The notes under the pieces were generated by a model that ran no database searches, had not been told where the DNA came from, and saw only the letters and a program-made list of their open reading frames with translations. The position numbers and the translations under genes are program-made. This document shows, one piece after another, positions 26,089 through 34,270 of a stretch of DNA of 64,000 nucleotides (positions within the stretch are counted from its first letter, which is position 1; every line of letters starts with the position of its first letter). Origin of the DNA: Larkinella insperata (GTDB lineage Bacteria > Bacteroidota > Bacteroidia > Cytophagales > Spirosomataceae); NCBI RefSeq assembly GCF_026248825.1, contig NZ_CP110973.1:2313001-2377000 (forward strand). The letters run 5' to 3'.

Positions 26089-27225
26089 ATGCAACAACCG
26101 TCTTTAGCCGCACCAATCTATCAATTTGAGCAATGGCTGTCCGCTTTCTTCGACTCTCGATTCTGGAAGGCTCGGCTGATCGGGCTTGCCATTCTGATTT
26201 CGATCGGTAGTCTGCTGGCGCTCAACAGCGTTTTTATCGACCGCGGATTTCGCTATTTATACGAAGAAATAAGGCAACCGGGCCGGCTGGACGGCTTTTT
26301 CTGGGATGACATCATCCGGCAGAGCGATCGCATGTTTGAGCCTAATACCTACGAACCAGGTACGCACGAGGCCAATCAGACCTTCCGACTGACTATTCCG
26401 ATGATGGTTCATTTTTTCCGGTTGGGCGTTGCAAAATTATATTTGCTTCAGCTGGTGCTGGGAGTAGTCTTTCTGTGGGCGGTTACGAGTATTGCAAACC
26501 GGGTGTTGCAGGATAAAGTACTGACGTTCTATTTCCTGACGGGTTTTACGGCAATCTATGCCGGAGCCGCTTTTGTCATTAATTACTTTGGCCACTGCGA
26601 TGCCTACGTGTATTGTTTCATGGCCTTGGCGCTGTATTTTCGGAATCCGCTGTTGGTGATTTTGTTTTCGCAGCTGGCATTCTGGTGCGACGAACGGGCG
26701 TTGATCAACTCAACTTACATCGGGCTATGGTATTTATTACCCCTAATTCAGACCGTTGTAAAAACCCGTAAGTTTGAGTTACGACTGATTCCCGCACCAT
26801 TGGTGGCCCTGGTAGTCAGTGTCATGTTGTACGGAGCGACCCGGAAATGGCTGGAACTGACCTACGGGATGACGGTTGGACACGATGCATCCTGGTCGGC
26901 CCGGACGCTGGCCTGGAGCATGAGTTACGTAGGGGATAAAATGGCGCGCGGACTGGAAGGAATGTGGCTGATTCTGCTGGCGGCTTTCTGGGCGCTGGCC
27001 GTTCGGCGGCAGTGGCTGGAGCTGGTCCTGCTGGGCGGGGCCTGGGCACTGACGATGCTGGTCTCGGTGCTGGTTGCCGACGGAACGCGGTCGCTTTCGT
27101 TTGGCTTTATGGCGTTCTTTTTCGCGCTGGCCATCCTGAAGCGCTACCTGTCGGCTGGGCAGCTACGGTTTTTGTTGTTGAGCAGCGTGGTAATTTCACT
27201 GATGTATTCGATTAATTTTCCATAA
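26089..27225 (+). CDS. Multi-pass membrane protein of unknown function inside the ilv cluster
   Basis: 378 residues. About nine to ten hydrophobic segments are visible, the first near residues 28-48 (LIGLAILISIGSLLALNSVF) and the last at the C-terminus. The loop after the first segment is acidic and aromatic (DGFFWDDIIRQSD), as in some GT-C-type glycosyltransferases and EpsG-like proteins, but no family can be named. ATG at 26089 is used; an upstream TTG at 26065 is less likely. It lies between ilvN and ilvC on the same strand with small gaps, so it is co-transcribed. A role in branched-chain metabolism or transport is possible but is not shown by the sequence. Confidence 0.75.
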   Translation: MQQPSLAAPIYQFEQWLSAFFDSRFWKARLIGLAILISIGSLLALNSVFIDRGFRYLYEEIRQPGRLDGFFWDDIIRQSDRMFEPNTYEPGTHEANQTFRLTIPMMVHFFRLGVAKLYLLQLVLGVVFLWAVTSIANRVLQDKVLTFYFLTGFTAIYAGAAFVINYFGHCDAYVYCFMALALYFRNPLLVILFSQLAFWCDERALINSTYIGLWYLLPLIQTVVKTRKFELRLIPAPLVALVVSVMLYGATRKWLELTYGMTVGHDASWSARTLAWSMSYVGDKMARGLEGMWLILLAAFWALAVRRQWLELVLLGGAWALTMLVSVLVADGTRSLSFGFMAFFFALAILKRYLSAGQLRFLLLSSVVISLMYSINFP

Positions 27226-27264
27226 ATCTGTAATCAATTTCAGTTCAAATAAACTAGTCAAACA

Positions 27265-28308
27265 ATGGCAAAAATTAACTTCGGCGGAGTTGAAGAAGAA
27301 GTCGTAACCCGCGAAGAATTTCCTCTCGAAAAAGCCAGAGAAACTCTCCAAGATGAAGTCATCGCCGTCATCGGTTACGGTGTGCAGGGTCCGGGCCAGT
27401 CGCTGAACATGCGCGACAATGGTTTCAATGTTATCGTTGGCCAACGCAAAGGCAAAACCTACGACAAAGCCGTGAGCGATGGATGGGTGCCGGGCGAAAC
27501 CTTGTTTGAAATTGAAGAAGCCCTCGAAAAAGGAACCATTATCTGCTTCCTGCTGTCGGATGCCGCTCAAATTGAGCTGTGGCCGACCGTGAAAAAATAC
27601 CTGACCGCCGGCAAATCGCTGTATTTCTCACACGGCTTCGGGGTTACGTACAAAGACCAGACCGGTATTGTGCCGCCCGCCGAGGTAGATGTATTCCTGG
27701 TGGCTCCGAAAGGCTCTGGAACGTCGCTGCGCCGGTTGTTCGTGGAAGGCAAGGGCTTGAACTCGAGCTTTGCGATCTACCAGGATGCCAGCGGTAAAGC
27801 CCGTCAGAAAGCCATTGCAATGGGCATTGGCGTGGGTTCAGGGTACCTGTTCGAAACCGATTTCTATAAAGAAGTAACTTCTGACCTGACCGGCGAACGC
27901 GGTACGCTGATGGGCGCCATTCAGGGAATTTTTGCTGCTCAGTATGAAGTGCTGCGCGCCAACGGTCACTCCCCGTCGGAAGCCTTCAACGAAACCGTCG
28001 AAGAACTGACGCAGTCGCTGATGCCGCTCGTTGCCGAGAACGGAATGGACTGGATGTACGCCAACTGTTCGACAACTGCCCAACGCGGAGCCCTCGACTG
28101 GTGGAAACCGTTCCGGGATGCCACGAAGCCGGTTTTCGAACAACTTTACAATTCGGTGAAAGCCGGTGAGCAGGCCAATATCTCGATCACCCGCAACTCG
28201 CAGGCTGATTACCGTGAAAAACTGGAAGAAGAACTGAAAGAACTTCGGGAATCAGAAATGTGGCGGGCCGGAACGGCAGTTCGCAGTCTGCGTCCGGAGC
28301 GCAACTAA
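27265..28308 (+). CDS. ilvC: Ketol-acid reductoisomerase
   Basis: 347 residues, class-I size. The NADP-binding motif VIGYGVQG is at 35-42, and the phosphate-binding loop GQRKGKTYDKA at 59-69 suggests NADPH use. The KARI C-terminal helical knot domain contains GERGTLMGA and ETVEELTQSL. It isomerises and reduces acetolactate or acetohydroxybutyrate to the dihydroxy acid used by IlvD. Its stop codon (28306-28308) touches the first base of the structured leader of ilvA. Confidence 0.95.
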   Translation: MAKINFGGVEEEVVTREEFPLEKARETLQDEVIAVIGYGVQGPGQSLNMRDNGFNVIVGQRKGKTYDKAVSDGWVPGETLFEIEEALEKGTIICFLLSDAAQIELWPTVKKYLTAGKSLYFSHGFGVTYKDQTGIVPPAEVDVFLVAPKGSGTSLRRLFVEGKGLNSSFAIYQDASGKARQKAIAMGIGVGSGYLFETDFYKEVTSDLTGERGTLMGAIQGIFAAQYEVLRANGHSPSEAFNETVEELTQSLMPLVAENGMDWMYANCSTTAQRGALDWWKPFRDATKPVFEQLYNSVKAGEQANISITRNSQADYREKLEEELKELRESEMWRAGTAVRSLRPERN

Positions 28309-28429
28309 AGTTTAGGGCAGGGCTCCCTGCATCATCGGGGCAGTTTAGGAACTCGTTGTTAAAGTTTGCCGTAATTTGAGTAACTTTAACATCCCATCAG
28401 GGCTCCTGAACTCCCCGATTCTTAAACTT
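28308..28429 (+). ncRNA. Candidate structured mRNA leader of ilvA
   Basis: The 122 bases between ilvC and ilvA fold as nested stems. Outer: AAGTTTA (28308-28314) with TAAACTT (28423-28429). Left side hairpin: GCAGGG-CT-CCCTGC (28317-28330). Middle: ATCGGGG, bulged C, AGTTTAGGA (28334-28350) with TCCTGAACTCCCCGAT (28404-28419), 16 pairs including one G-U. Inner: GTTAAAGTT (28358-28366) with AACTTTAAC (28382-28390) around a 15-nt loop. The structure ends six bases before the likely ilvA start. It does not match a riboswitch or attenuator class I know. A dispersed intergenic repeat is the main alternative. Confidence 0.55.
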
Positions 28430-28435
28430 AAAATC

Positions 28436-29713
28436 TTGAATAACGTGGTTGAAGCGGAGAAAAAAATCACCTTTCCGGACGTAGACAACATCTATCTGGC
28501 GGCTGATCGGTTGCGGGGCGTTGCCGTGCACACACCGTTGCAGGAAAATCTAAACCTGTCGGACAAATACGGGGCCAATATTTTTCTGAAACGGGAAGAT
28601 TTACAGGTTGTACGCTCCTACAAAATTCGGGGCGCTTACAACAAAATGGCCAGTCTGCCCGCTGAAGCGCTGGCTAAAGGTGTGGTTTGCGCCAGTGCCG
28701 GTAACCACGCGCAGGGCATGGCATATGCCTGTCGGAAGATGGCAGTCAAAGGGATTATTTTCATGCCGACCACCACGCCCAATCAGAAAGTCAAGCAGGT
28801 CAAACTGTTTGGGAAAGAATTTGTGGAGGTGATCCTGACCGGCGATACCTACGATGATGCTTTCCATGCGGCCATCGACTACGTGAATGCCCACGACAGC
28901 ACATTTGTGCATCCGTTCGACGACATGCAGGTCATTGAAGGACAGGGGACCGTTGGCCTGGAGATTTTTAAAGACTCCAACTTTCGGATTGACTACCTGC
29001 TGATGGCCATCGGCGGGGGCGGTTTGGCATCGGGCGTTTCGACGGTGTTTCGGCAACTGAGTCCGAGAACAAAGCTGATTGGGGTAGAACCGCTGGGTGC
29101 GCCCTCCATGAAAATAGCGATGGATCAGGGGCATGTCGTAACCCTGGATGAAATTGACAAGTTTGTAGACGGAGCCGCCGTCAAGCGCGTTGGCGCAACA
29201 ACGTTCGAAATCTGTCGGCAAAATCTTGATCAGCTCATCCTGGTGCCCGAAGGCAAAGTCTGTACGACCATTCTGCAACTCTACAACGAAGACGCCATCG
29301 TGGCCGAACCGGCCGGGGCGCTGACGATTGCCGCCCTGGATTTTCTGAAAGATGAGATCAAAGGCAAAAATGTGGTTTGCCTCGTCAGCGGAGGAAATAA
29401 CGACATTACCCGTACGGAAGAAATCAAAGAGTTGTCGCTGCTGTACGAAGGACTAAAGCATTACTTCATCATCCGGTTTCCGCAGCGGGCCGGGGCCATG
29501 CGTGAATTCCTGAGCGGTGTGCTGGGTGAAACCGACGACATTACGCTGTTTGAATATTCCAAGAAAACCAATCGGGAGCGCGGTCCGGCTCTGGTCGGTA
29601 TCGAGTTGAAAAACAAATCGGATTTTGAACCGCTGCTGAACCGCATGCGTGAAGCCAAAATCCATTTTGAATACCTGAACGACAAGCCGGACCTGTTTGA
29701 GTTTTTGATTTAA
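28436..29713 (+). CDS. ilvA: Threonine dehydratase (threonine ammonia-lyase), biosynthetic
   Basis: About 425 residues from the preferred start. The PLP lysine is K63 in SYKIRGAY. The phosphate-binding glycine loop GGGGLASG is at 193-200, and a single ACT-like regulatory domain occupies about 340-425 (starting HYFIIRFPQRAG). It deaminates threonine to 2-oxobutyrate, the first step to isoleucine, and the regulatory domain suggests isoleucine feedback. There is no ATG before the catalytic domain. TTG at 28436 is preferred because the in-frame TTG at 28376 lies inside the structured leader; GTG at 28445 is possible. The catabolic form is unlikely given the ACT domain and the operon. Confidence 0.92.
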   Translation: MNNVVEAEKKITFPDVDNIYLAADRLRGVAVHTPLQENLNLSDKYGANIFLKREDLQVVRSYKIRGAYNKMASLPAEALAKGVVCASAGNHAQGMAYACRKMAVKGIIFMPTTTPNQKVKQVKLFGKEFVEVILTGDTYDDAFHAAIDYVNAHDSTFVHPFDDMQVIEGQGTVGLEIFKDSNFRIDYLLMAIGGGGLASGVSTVFRQLSPRTKLIGVEPLGAPSMKIAMDQGHVVTLDEIDKFVDGAAVKRVGATTFEICRQNLDQLILVPEGKVCTTILQLYNEDAIVAEPAGALTIAALDFLKDEIKGKNVVCLVSGGNNDITRTEEIKELSLLYEGLKHYFIIRFPQRAGAMREFLSGVLGETDDITLFEYSKKTNRERGPALVGIELKNKSDFEPLLNRMREAKIHFEYLNDKPDLFEFLI

Positions 29714-29805
29714 ACAATTGCGGACGTTTCTCAGAGCAGATTGAGTAGTTTTCTCCGCCGTCGATCTGATAAGGGGGAAATGTAAAATAAGTAAGAACTA
29801 TAGCC

Positions 29806-31209
29806 ATGAGTCAGCCTAGAACACTTTTCGATAAAATCTGGGATGCCCACGTCGTCAAGGCGATGGACGGCGGACCGGATGCCGTCTTTATCGATCGCCA
29901 TTTTATTCACGAAGTGACCAGTCCGCAGGCGTTTGACGGGTTGCGGAAGCGGGGCATCGGTGTTTTCAACATTGCGCGTACGACGGCGACGGCTGATCAC
30001 AACGTACCGACGAAAGATCAGCACTTGCCCATCAAAGAAGCCCTATCGCGGCATCAGGTAGAAACCTTACGGAAAAACTGCGCCGAATTTGGTATTGAAC
30101 TCTACGATCTCGGACACCCTTTTCAGGGCATTGTCCATATTATCGGTCCCGAACTGGGCGTGACCCTGCCGGGCATGACCATCGTTTGCGGAGATAGCCA
30201 CACCAGTACCCACGGCGCGCTCGGCAACATCGCATTCGGCATCGGGACCAGCGAAGTAGAGCAGGTGCTGGCTACCCAGTGCATTCTGCAATACAAGCCG
30301 AAGCGGATGCGCATCAACATCAACGGGCAATTGACGAAAGGCGTTAGCTCGAAGGATATTATTCTTTACATCATTTCCCAGATCTCAGCCAGCGGAGCGA
30401 CGGGCTATTTCGTCGAATACGCGGGGGATACCATTCGCGGCTTGTCGATGGAAGCCCGGATGACCATCTGCAACATGAGCATCGAAATGGGTGCGCGCGG
30501 GGGCCTGATTGCGCCCGACGAAACTACGTTTGAATACATTCGCGGCCGTCGGTTTGCCCCGCAGGGTGAAGCGTTTGATCAAGCCGTTGAACACTGGCGG
30601 ACGCTGAAAACCGACGAAGACGCCGAGTTCGATCTGGAACTGAACTACAATGCCGAAGATATTGGGCCGATGATTACCTACGGTACTAACCCCGGAATGG
30701 GCATCAGCGTAGACAGTCACGTTCCCAACCTGAGCGAAATACCGCAAAGCGAACTGGCTTCCTACACGAAGTCACTGGCCTACATGGGGCTGGAGCCGGG
30801 TATGGAACTGGTCGGCAAACCGGTTGATTACGTGTTTATTGGCTCCTGCACCAACGCCCGGATTGAAGATCTGCGGACGGTGGCTGATTTCGTGAAAGGC
30901 AAGAAAAAAGCCGAGGGCGTGGAGGTCTGGATTGTACCGGGCTCCGTTCAGGTTTCCCAACAGGCTAAAGCCGAAGGACTGGATCAGGTGTTTCTGGAAG
31001 CCGGTTTTGAACTGCGCGAACCGGGTTGCTCGGCGTGTCTGGGTATGAACGAAGACAAAGTTCCGGCGGGTAAGTACTGCATTTCGACATCCAACCGTAA
31101 TTTCGAAGGTCGTCAGGGACCCGGTGCGCGAACGTTCCTGGCCAGTCCGATCATGGCGGCAGCCGCTGCGGTGACCGGCAAAGTGACGGACGTTCGGCAA
31201 TTGGTGTAA
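29806..31209 (+). CDS. leuC: 3-isopropylmalate dehydratase large subunit
   Basis: 467 residues. The [4Fe-4S] cluster cysteines are C348 (GSCTNARIEDL), C408 and C411 (GCSACLGMN). With LeuD it isomerises 2-isopropylmalate to 3-isopropylmalate through a dehydrated intermediate. The presence of leuD 13 bases downstream and the leuB-leuA genes rules out aconitase or homoaconitase roles. The 92-base gap after ilvA shows no clear terminator, so leu genes are likely transcribed with ilv. Confidence 0.96.
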   Translation: MSQPRTLFDKIWDAHVVKAMDGGPDAVFIDRHFIHEVTSPQAFDGLRKRGIGVFNIARTTATADHNVPTKDQHLPIKEALSRHQVETLRKNCAEFGIELYDLGHPFQGIVHIIGPELGVTLPGMTIVCGDSHTSTHGALGNIAFGIGTSEVEQVLATQCILQYKPKRMRININGQLTKGVSSKDIILYIISQISASGATGYFVEYAGDTIRGLSMEARMTICNMSIEMGARGGLIAPDETTFEYIRGRRFAPQGEAFDQAVEHWRTLKTDEDAEFDLELNYNAEDIGPMITYGTNPGMGISVDSHVPNLSEIPQSELASYTKSLAYMGLEPGMELVGKPVDYVFIGSCTNARIEDLRTVADFVKGKKKAEGVEVWIVPGSVQVSQQAKAEGLDQVFLEAGFELREPGCSACLGMNEDKVPAGKYCISTSNRNFEGRQGPGARTFLASPIMAAAAAVTGKVTDVRQLV

Positions 31210-31222
31210 ACAGATCATTAGA

Positions 31223-31825
31223 ATGAGCAAAGAAACCTTCCATAAACTGGTCTCAACGGCGGCACCGTTGCCGATTGAGAATATTGATACCGATCAGATT
31301 ATTCCGGCGCGATTCCTGAAAGCCACCACGCGCGAAGGCTTCGGCGATAACCTGTTCCGGGACTGGCGGTACAACGGCGACGATACGCCAAAAGCGGATT
31401 TCGTCCTGAACGATCCGACGTATGCGGGTTCCCGAATTCTGGTTGCGGGCAAAAACTTCGGGATGGGTTCCAGCCGGGAACATGCCGCCTGGGCGCTGCA
31501 CGATTACGGTTTTAAGGTGGTTATTTCGAGCTTCTTCGCGGATATTTTCCGGAATAATGCTCTGAATAACTTTGTGTTGCCTGCTCAGGTTTCGGACGCC
31601 TTCCTCGCCGAGATTTTCAAGGCCATTGAAGCCAATCCGAAAACAGAAATAACGGTCGATCTGGTCAGCCAGGAGATTGTGCTGGAAAACGGGTTGAAAG
31701 AACCATTCGCCATCAACGCCTACAAAAAGCAGTGCTTGATGAATGGATACGATGACATTGATTACCTGTTGAGCTTACAAGAAGAAATCAAACAATACGA
31801 TCTAGCCCACGCTAATGTCCAGTGA
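31223..31825 (+). CDS. leuD: 3-isopropylmalate dehydratase small subunit
   Basis: 200 residues, the normal LeuD size. It has the swivelling aconitase domain 4 fold with the family marks NIDTDQIIPARFL (about 19-31) and GKNFGMGSSREHAAWAL (about 76-92). It forms the isopropylmalate isomerase heterodimer with LeuC. It is followed by a short region rich in octamer repeats rather than by a direct junction with leuB. Confidence 0.95.
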   Translation: MSKETFHKLVSTAAPLPIENIDTDQIIPARFLKATTREGFGDNLFRDWRYNGDDTPKADFVLNDPTYAGSRILVAGKNFGMGSSREHAAWALHDYGFKVVISSFFADIFRNNALNNFVLPAQVSDAFLAEIFKAIEANPKTEITVDLVSQEIVLENGLKEPFAINAYKKQCLMNGYDDIDYLLSLQEEIKQYDLAHANVQ

Positions 31826-31913
31826 GTGAATGCGTGATGAGTGAATAGCTCTGCCGGATTCATGCTTACTGCGGAGCTATTCACTCATTCGCTCATTCGC
31901 TCATTCACTCATT
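31826..31913. repeat. Octamer repeats and inverted repeat between leuD and leuB
   Basis: TGAGTGAATAGCTC (31838-31851) pairs perfectly with GAGCTATTCACTCA (31874-31887) across a 22-base loop. The right arm continues as four octamers, TTCACTCA-TTCGCTCA and TTCGCTCA-TTCACTCA (31880-31911). Related GAGTGAAT copies occur on the left side from 31824. It fills nearly the whole gap. It could be a slippage-prone repeat or a dispersed repeat remnant; the hairpin could also affect leuB expression. Confidence 0.6.
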
Positions 31914-31921
31914 GAAGAGGA

Positions 31922-32992
31922 ATGAAGAAACACATTGTAGTCATCGCCGGCGACGGCATCGGTCAGGAAGTAACAACCGTTGGGAAACAGGTTCTGGACC
32001 GCATCGCGGAGAAATTTGGCCACGAATTTACGTACGACGAAGCCCTGATTGGTCACGCGGCCATTGAAGCAACGGGTAATCCGCTGCCGGACGAAACCGT
32101 TACCAAATCGAAGCAGTCGGACGCTATTCTATTCGGAGCCGTTGGGCACCCGAAGTACGACAACGACCCCTCGGCGAAAGTACGGCCCGAACAAGGTTTG
32201 CTGGGCATCCGGAAAGCCCTGGGCTTGTATGCCAACCTGCGTCCCATCAAGCTGTTCGACGAGCTTTTACAGGCATCAAGCATCAAGCCGGAATTTCTGC
32301 AAGGTGCCGACATTCTATTTTTCCGTGAGCTGACGGGCGACGTGTATTTTGGCGAAAAAGGCCGCAAAGACGACGGCGATACGGCGTATGACCTGATGAT
32401 CTACAGCCGCTACGAGGTAGAACGGATTGCCGTTAAAGCGTTTGAAGCCGCCATGACCCGCCGGAAAAAGCTGTGCTCGGTGGATAAAGCCAACGTGCTG
32501 GAATCATCCCGGCTCTGGCGTGAAGTGGTGCAGGAAGTGGCCAAACGGTATCCCGAAGTGGAAGTGGAACACCAGTTTATTGATGCCGCTGCCATGCTGC
32601 TGATCAAAGATCCGCGCCGGTTCGACGTGGTCGTAACGGGCAACCTGTTCGGGGATATTTTAACGGACGAAGCTTCGCAGATCGCCGGCTCCATGGGCAT
32701 GCTGGCGTCGGCTTCAATCGGTGATACCACGGGGCTCTATGAACCCATTCACGGTTCGGCCCACGATATCACGGGCAAAGGCGTTGCCAACCCGCTGGCG
32801 TCGGTGCTGTCGGCCGCTTTGATGCTCGATATTTCGTTTGGCATGAAAGCCGAATCCGAGGCCGTTGTCAACGCCGTTGATCAGGTTTTGAAAGCCGGAT
32901 TCCGGACGCGCGATATTGCCGATGCCACCACACCCGCAAACCTGATTTTGGGAACGCAGGAAATGGGACAGCAGTTGATTTCTAAACTTTGA
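31922..32992 (+). CDS. leuB: 3-isopropylmalate dehydrogenase
   Basis: 356 residues, isocitrate/isopropylmalate dehydrogenase family. It begins with VVIAGDGIGQEV (about 5-16), has the substrate-binding RPEQGLLGIRKALGLYANLRP region (about 87-107), the Mg2+ site NLFGDILTDEASQ (about 241-253) and the NAD-binding GSAHDITGKGVANP loop (about 278-291). It oxidises and decarboxylates 3-isopropylmalate to the leucine keto-acid. A GAAGAGG sequence six bases ahead of the ATG is a moderate ribosome-binding site. It follows leuD in the leuCDBA order. Confidence 0.95.
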   Translation: MKKHIVVIAGDGIGQEVTTVGKQVLDRIAEKFGHEFTYDEALIGHAAIEATGNPLPDETVTKSKQSDAILFGAVGHPKYDNDPSAKVRPEQGLLGIRKALGLYANLRPIKLFDELLQASSIKPEFLQGADILFFRELTGDVYFGEKGRKDDGDTAYDLMIYSRYEVERIAVKAFEAAMTRRKKLCSVDKANVLESSRLWREVVQEVAKRYPEVEVEHQFIDAAAMLLIKDPRRFDVVVTGNLFGDILTDEASQIAGSMGMLASASIGDTTGLYEPIHGSAHDITGKGVANPLASVLSAALMLDISFGMKAESEAVVNAVDQVLKAGFRTRDIADATTPANLILGTQEMGQQLISKL

Positions 32993-33032
32993 TCAAGCGA
33001 GAAAACTCTACTCAATTTATTCTTTATCAACC

Positions 33033-34172
33033 ATGAGCCAACGGATTTATATTTTCGACACCACCCTGCGCGACGGCGAACAAGTGCCGGGTAGCCAGCT
33101 GACCACAGAAGAGAAAATCGTGGTGGCGAAAGAACTGGAACGTCTCGGCGTCGACATCATCGAAGCGGGTTTCCCGATTTCCAGCCCCGGTGATTTTCAG
33201 TCGGTCGTTGCCATTTCAAAAGCCGTTTCCGAACCAGTTATCTGTGCGCTTTCACGGGCCAAAAAAGAAGACATTGATGCCGCTGGCGAAGCGTTGAAAT
33301 ACGCCAAGCGGGGACGGATTCACACCGGAATCGGTTCGTCGGATATTCACATCCGGAATAAATTCAACAGCACCCGCGAGCAGATTCTGGAACAGGCCGT
33401 TGCCGCCGTAAAACACGCCCGCAACTACGTGGAAGATGTGGAGTTTTACGCCGAAGACGCCGGGCGGGCCGACCTTCAGTTTCTGGCGCAACTGACCCAG
33501 GCCGTGATTGCCGCCGGTGCCACGGTAGTCAACCTGCCGGATACGACCGGTTACTGCCTGCCCGACGAATACGGGAAGAAAATAAAATACATCTACGAAA
33601 ACGTTTCCAACGTTCATCAGGCCACTATTTCCATTCACTGCCACAACGACCTCGGGCTGGCAACCGCCAATACGCTGGCCGGTATTCAGAACGGCGCGCG
33701 GCAGGTGGAGGTAACCATCAACGGGATTGGCGAACGGGCGGGTAACACCTCGCTGGAAGAAATCGTGATGGCCCTGAAGGTGCATAAAGAACTAGGTTTT
33801 GAAACCGGTATCGACGCCAAACGCCTGTATCCGATCAGCCAGCTGGTGTCCGAAATGATGCGGATGCCGGTGCAGGCCAATAAAGCCATTGTGGGCCGGA
33901 ATGCGTTCGCGCACTCGTCGGGTATTCACCAGGACGGCTTCCTGAAACACGCCGAGAACTACGAAATCATGACCCCGCAGGAAGTGGGCGTTCCCCAATC
34001 GTCGATCGTGCTGACGGCCCGCAGCGGTCGTCACGCGCTGAAACACCGGTTGGAATTGCTCGGTTATCGTTACGACAAGCCCACGCTGGATACGCTCTAC
34101 AAACGCTTCCTCGACATGGCCGACATTCGCAAAGAAGTAAATGATAAGGATTTGATGGAGTTAATTCGCTAA
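33033..34172 (+). CDS. leuA: 2-isopropylmalate synthase, short form without regulatory domain
   Basis: 379 residues. The HMGL-like TIM barrel is complete: DTTLRDGEQVPG at 9-20 and the metal-binding H202-C203-H204-N205-D206. The short communication subdomain (about 300-379) is present, with the GRNAFAHSSGIHQDG box. The C-terminal LeuA dimer/regulatory domain of the usual 500-residue enzyme is absent, so classical leucine feedback inhibition is not expected. It condenses acetyl-CoA and 2-oxoisovalerate. Homocitrate or citramalate synthase relatives are possible by sequence, but its position after leuCDB favours LeuA. It is last in the cluster and followed by a terminator. Confidence 0.9.
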   Translation: MSQRIYIFDTTLRDGEQVPGSQLTTEEKIVVAKELERLGVDIIEAGFPISSPGDFQSVVAISKAVSEPVICALSRAKKEDIDAAGEALKYAKRGRIHTGIGSSDIHIRNKFNSTREQILEQAVAAVKHARNYVEDVEFYAEDAGRADLQFLAQLTQAVIAAGATVVNLPDTTGYCLPDEYGKKIKYIYENVSNVHQATISIHCHNDLGLATANTLAGIQNGARQVEVTINGIGERAGNTSLEEIVMALKVHKELGFETGIDAKRLYPISQLVSEMMRMPVQANKAIVGRNAFAHSSGIHQDGFLKHAENYEIMTPQEVGVPQSSIVLTARSGRHALKHRLELLGYRYDKPTLDTLYKRFLDMADIRKEVNDKDLMELIR

Positions 34173-34224
34173 TCCAAATACCGTCAGGTTCACCAGCCGG
34201 ACGGCGTTTTTAGGCGATACGAAT

Positions 34225-34257
34225 AAAAAGGACGGTCGAAAGGCTTGTCCTTTTTTT
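34225..34257 (+). terminator. Terminator of the ilv-leu cluster
   Basis: AAAAAGGAC (34225-34233) and GTCCTTTTT (34247-34255) make a nine-pair stem with a 13-nt loop and a long T run. It lies 52 bases after leuA and 13 bases before prmA. It looks like a real end of the amino-acid operon. Confidence 0.75.
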
Positions 34258-34270
34258 GTTTCTTTACGGG

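Noticed and set aside
31880..31911. CRISPR array
   Set aside because: The repeat unit is 8 bases with no spacers and there are no cas genes; it is a simple tandem repeat.
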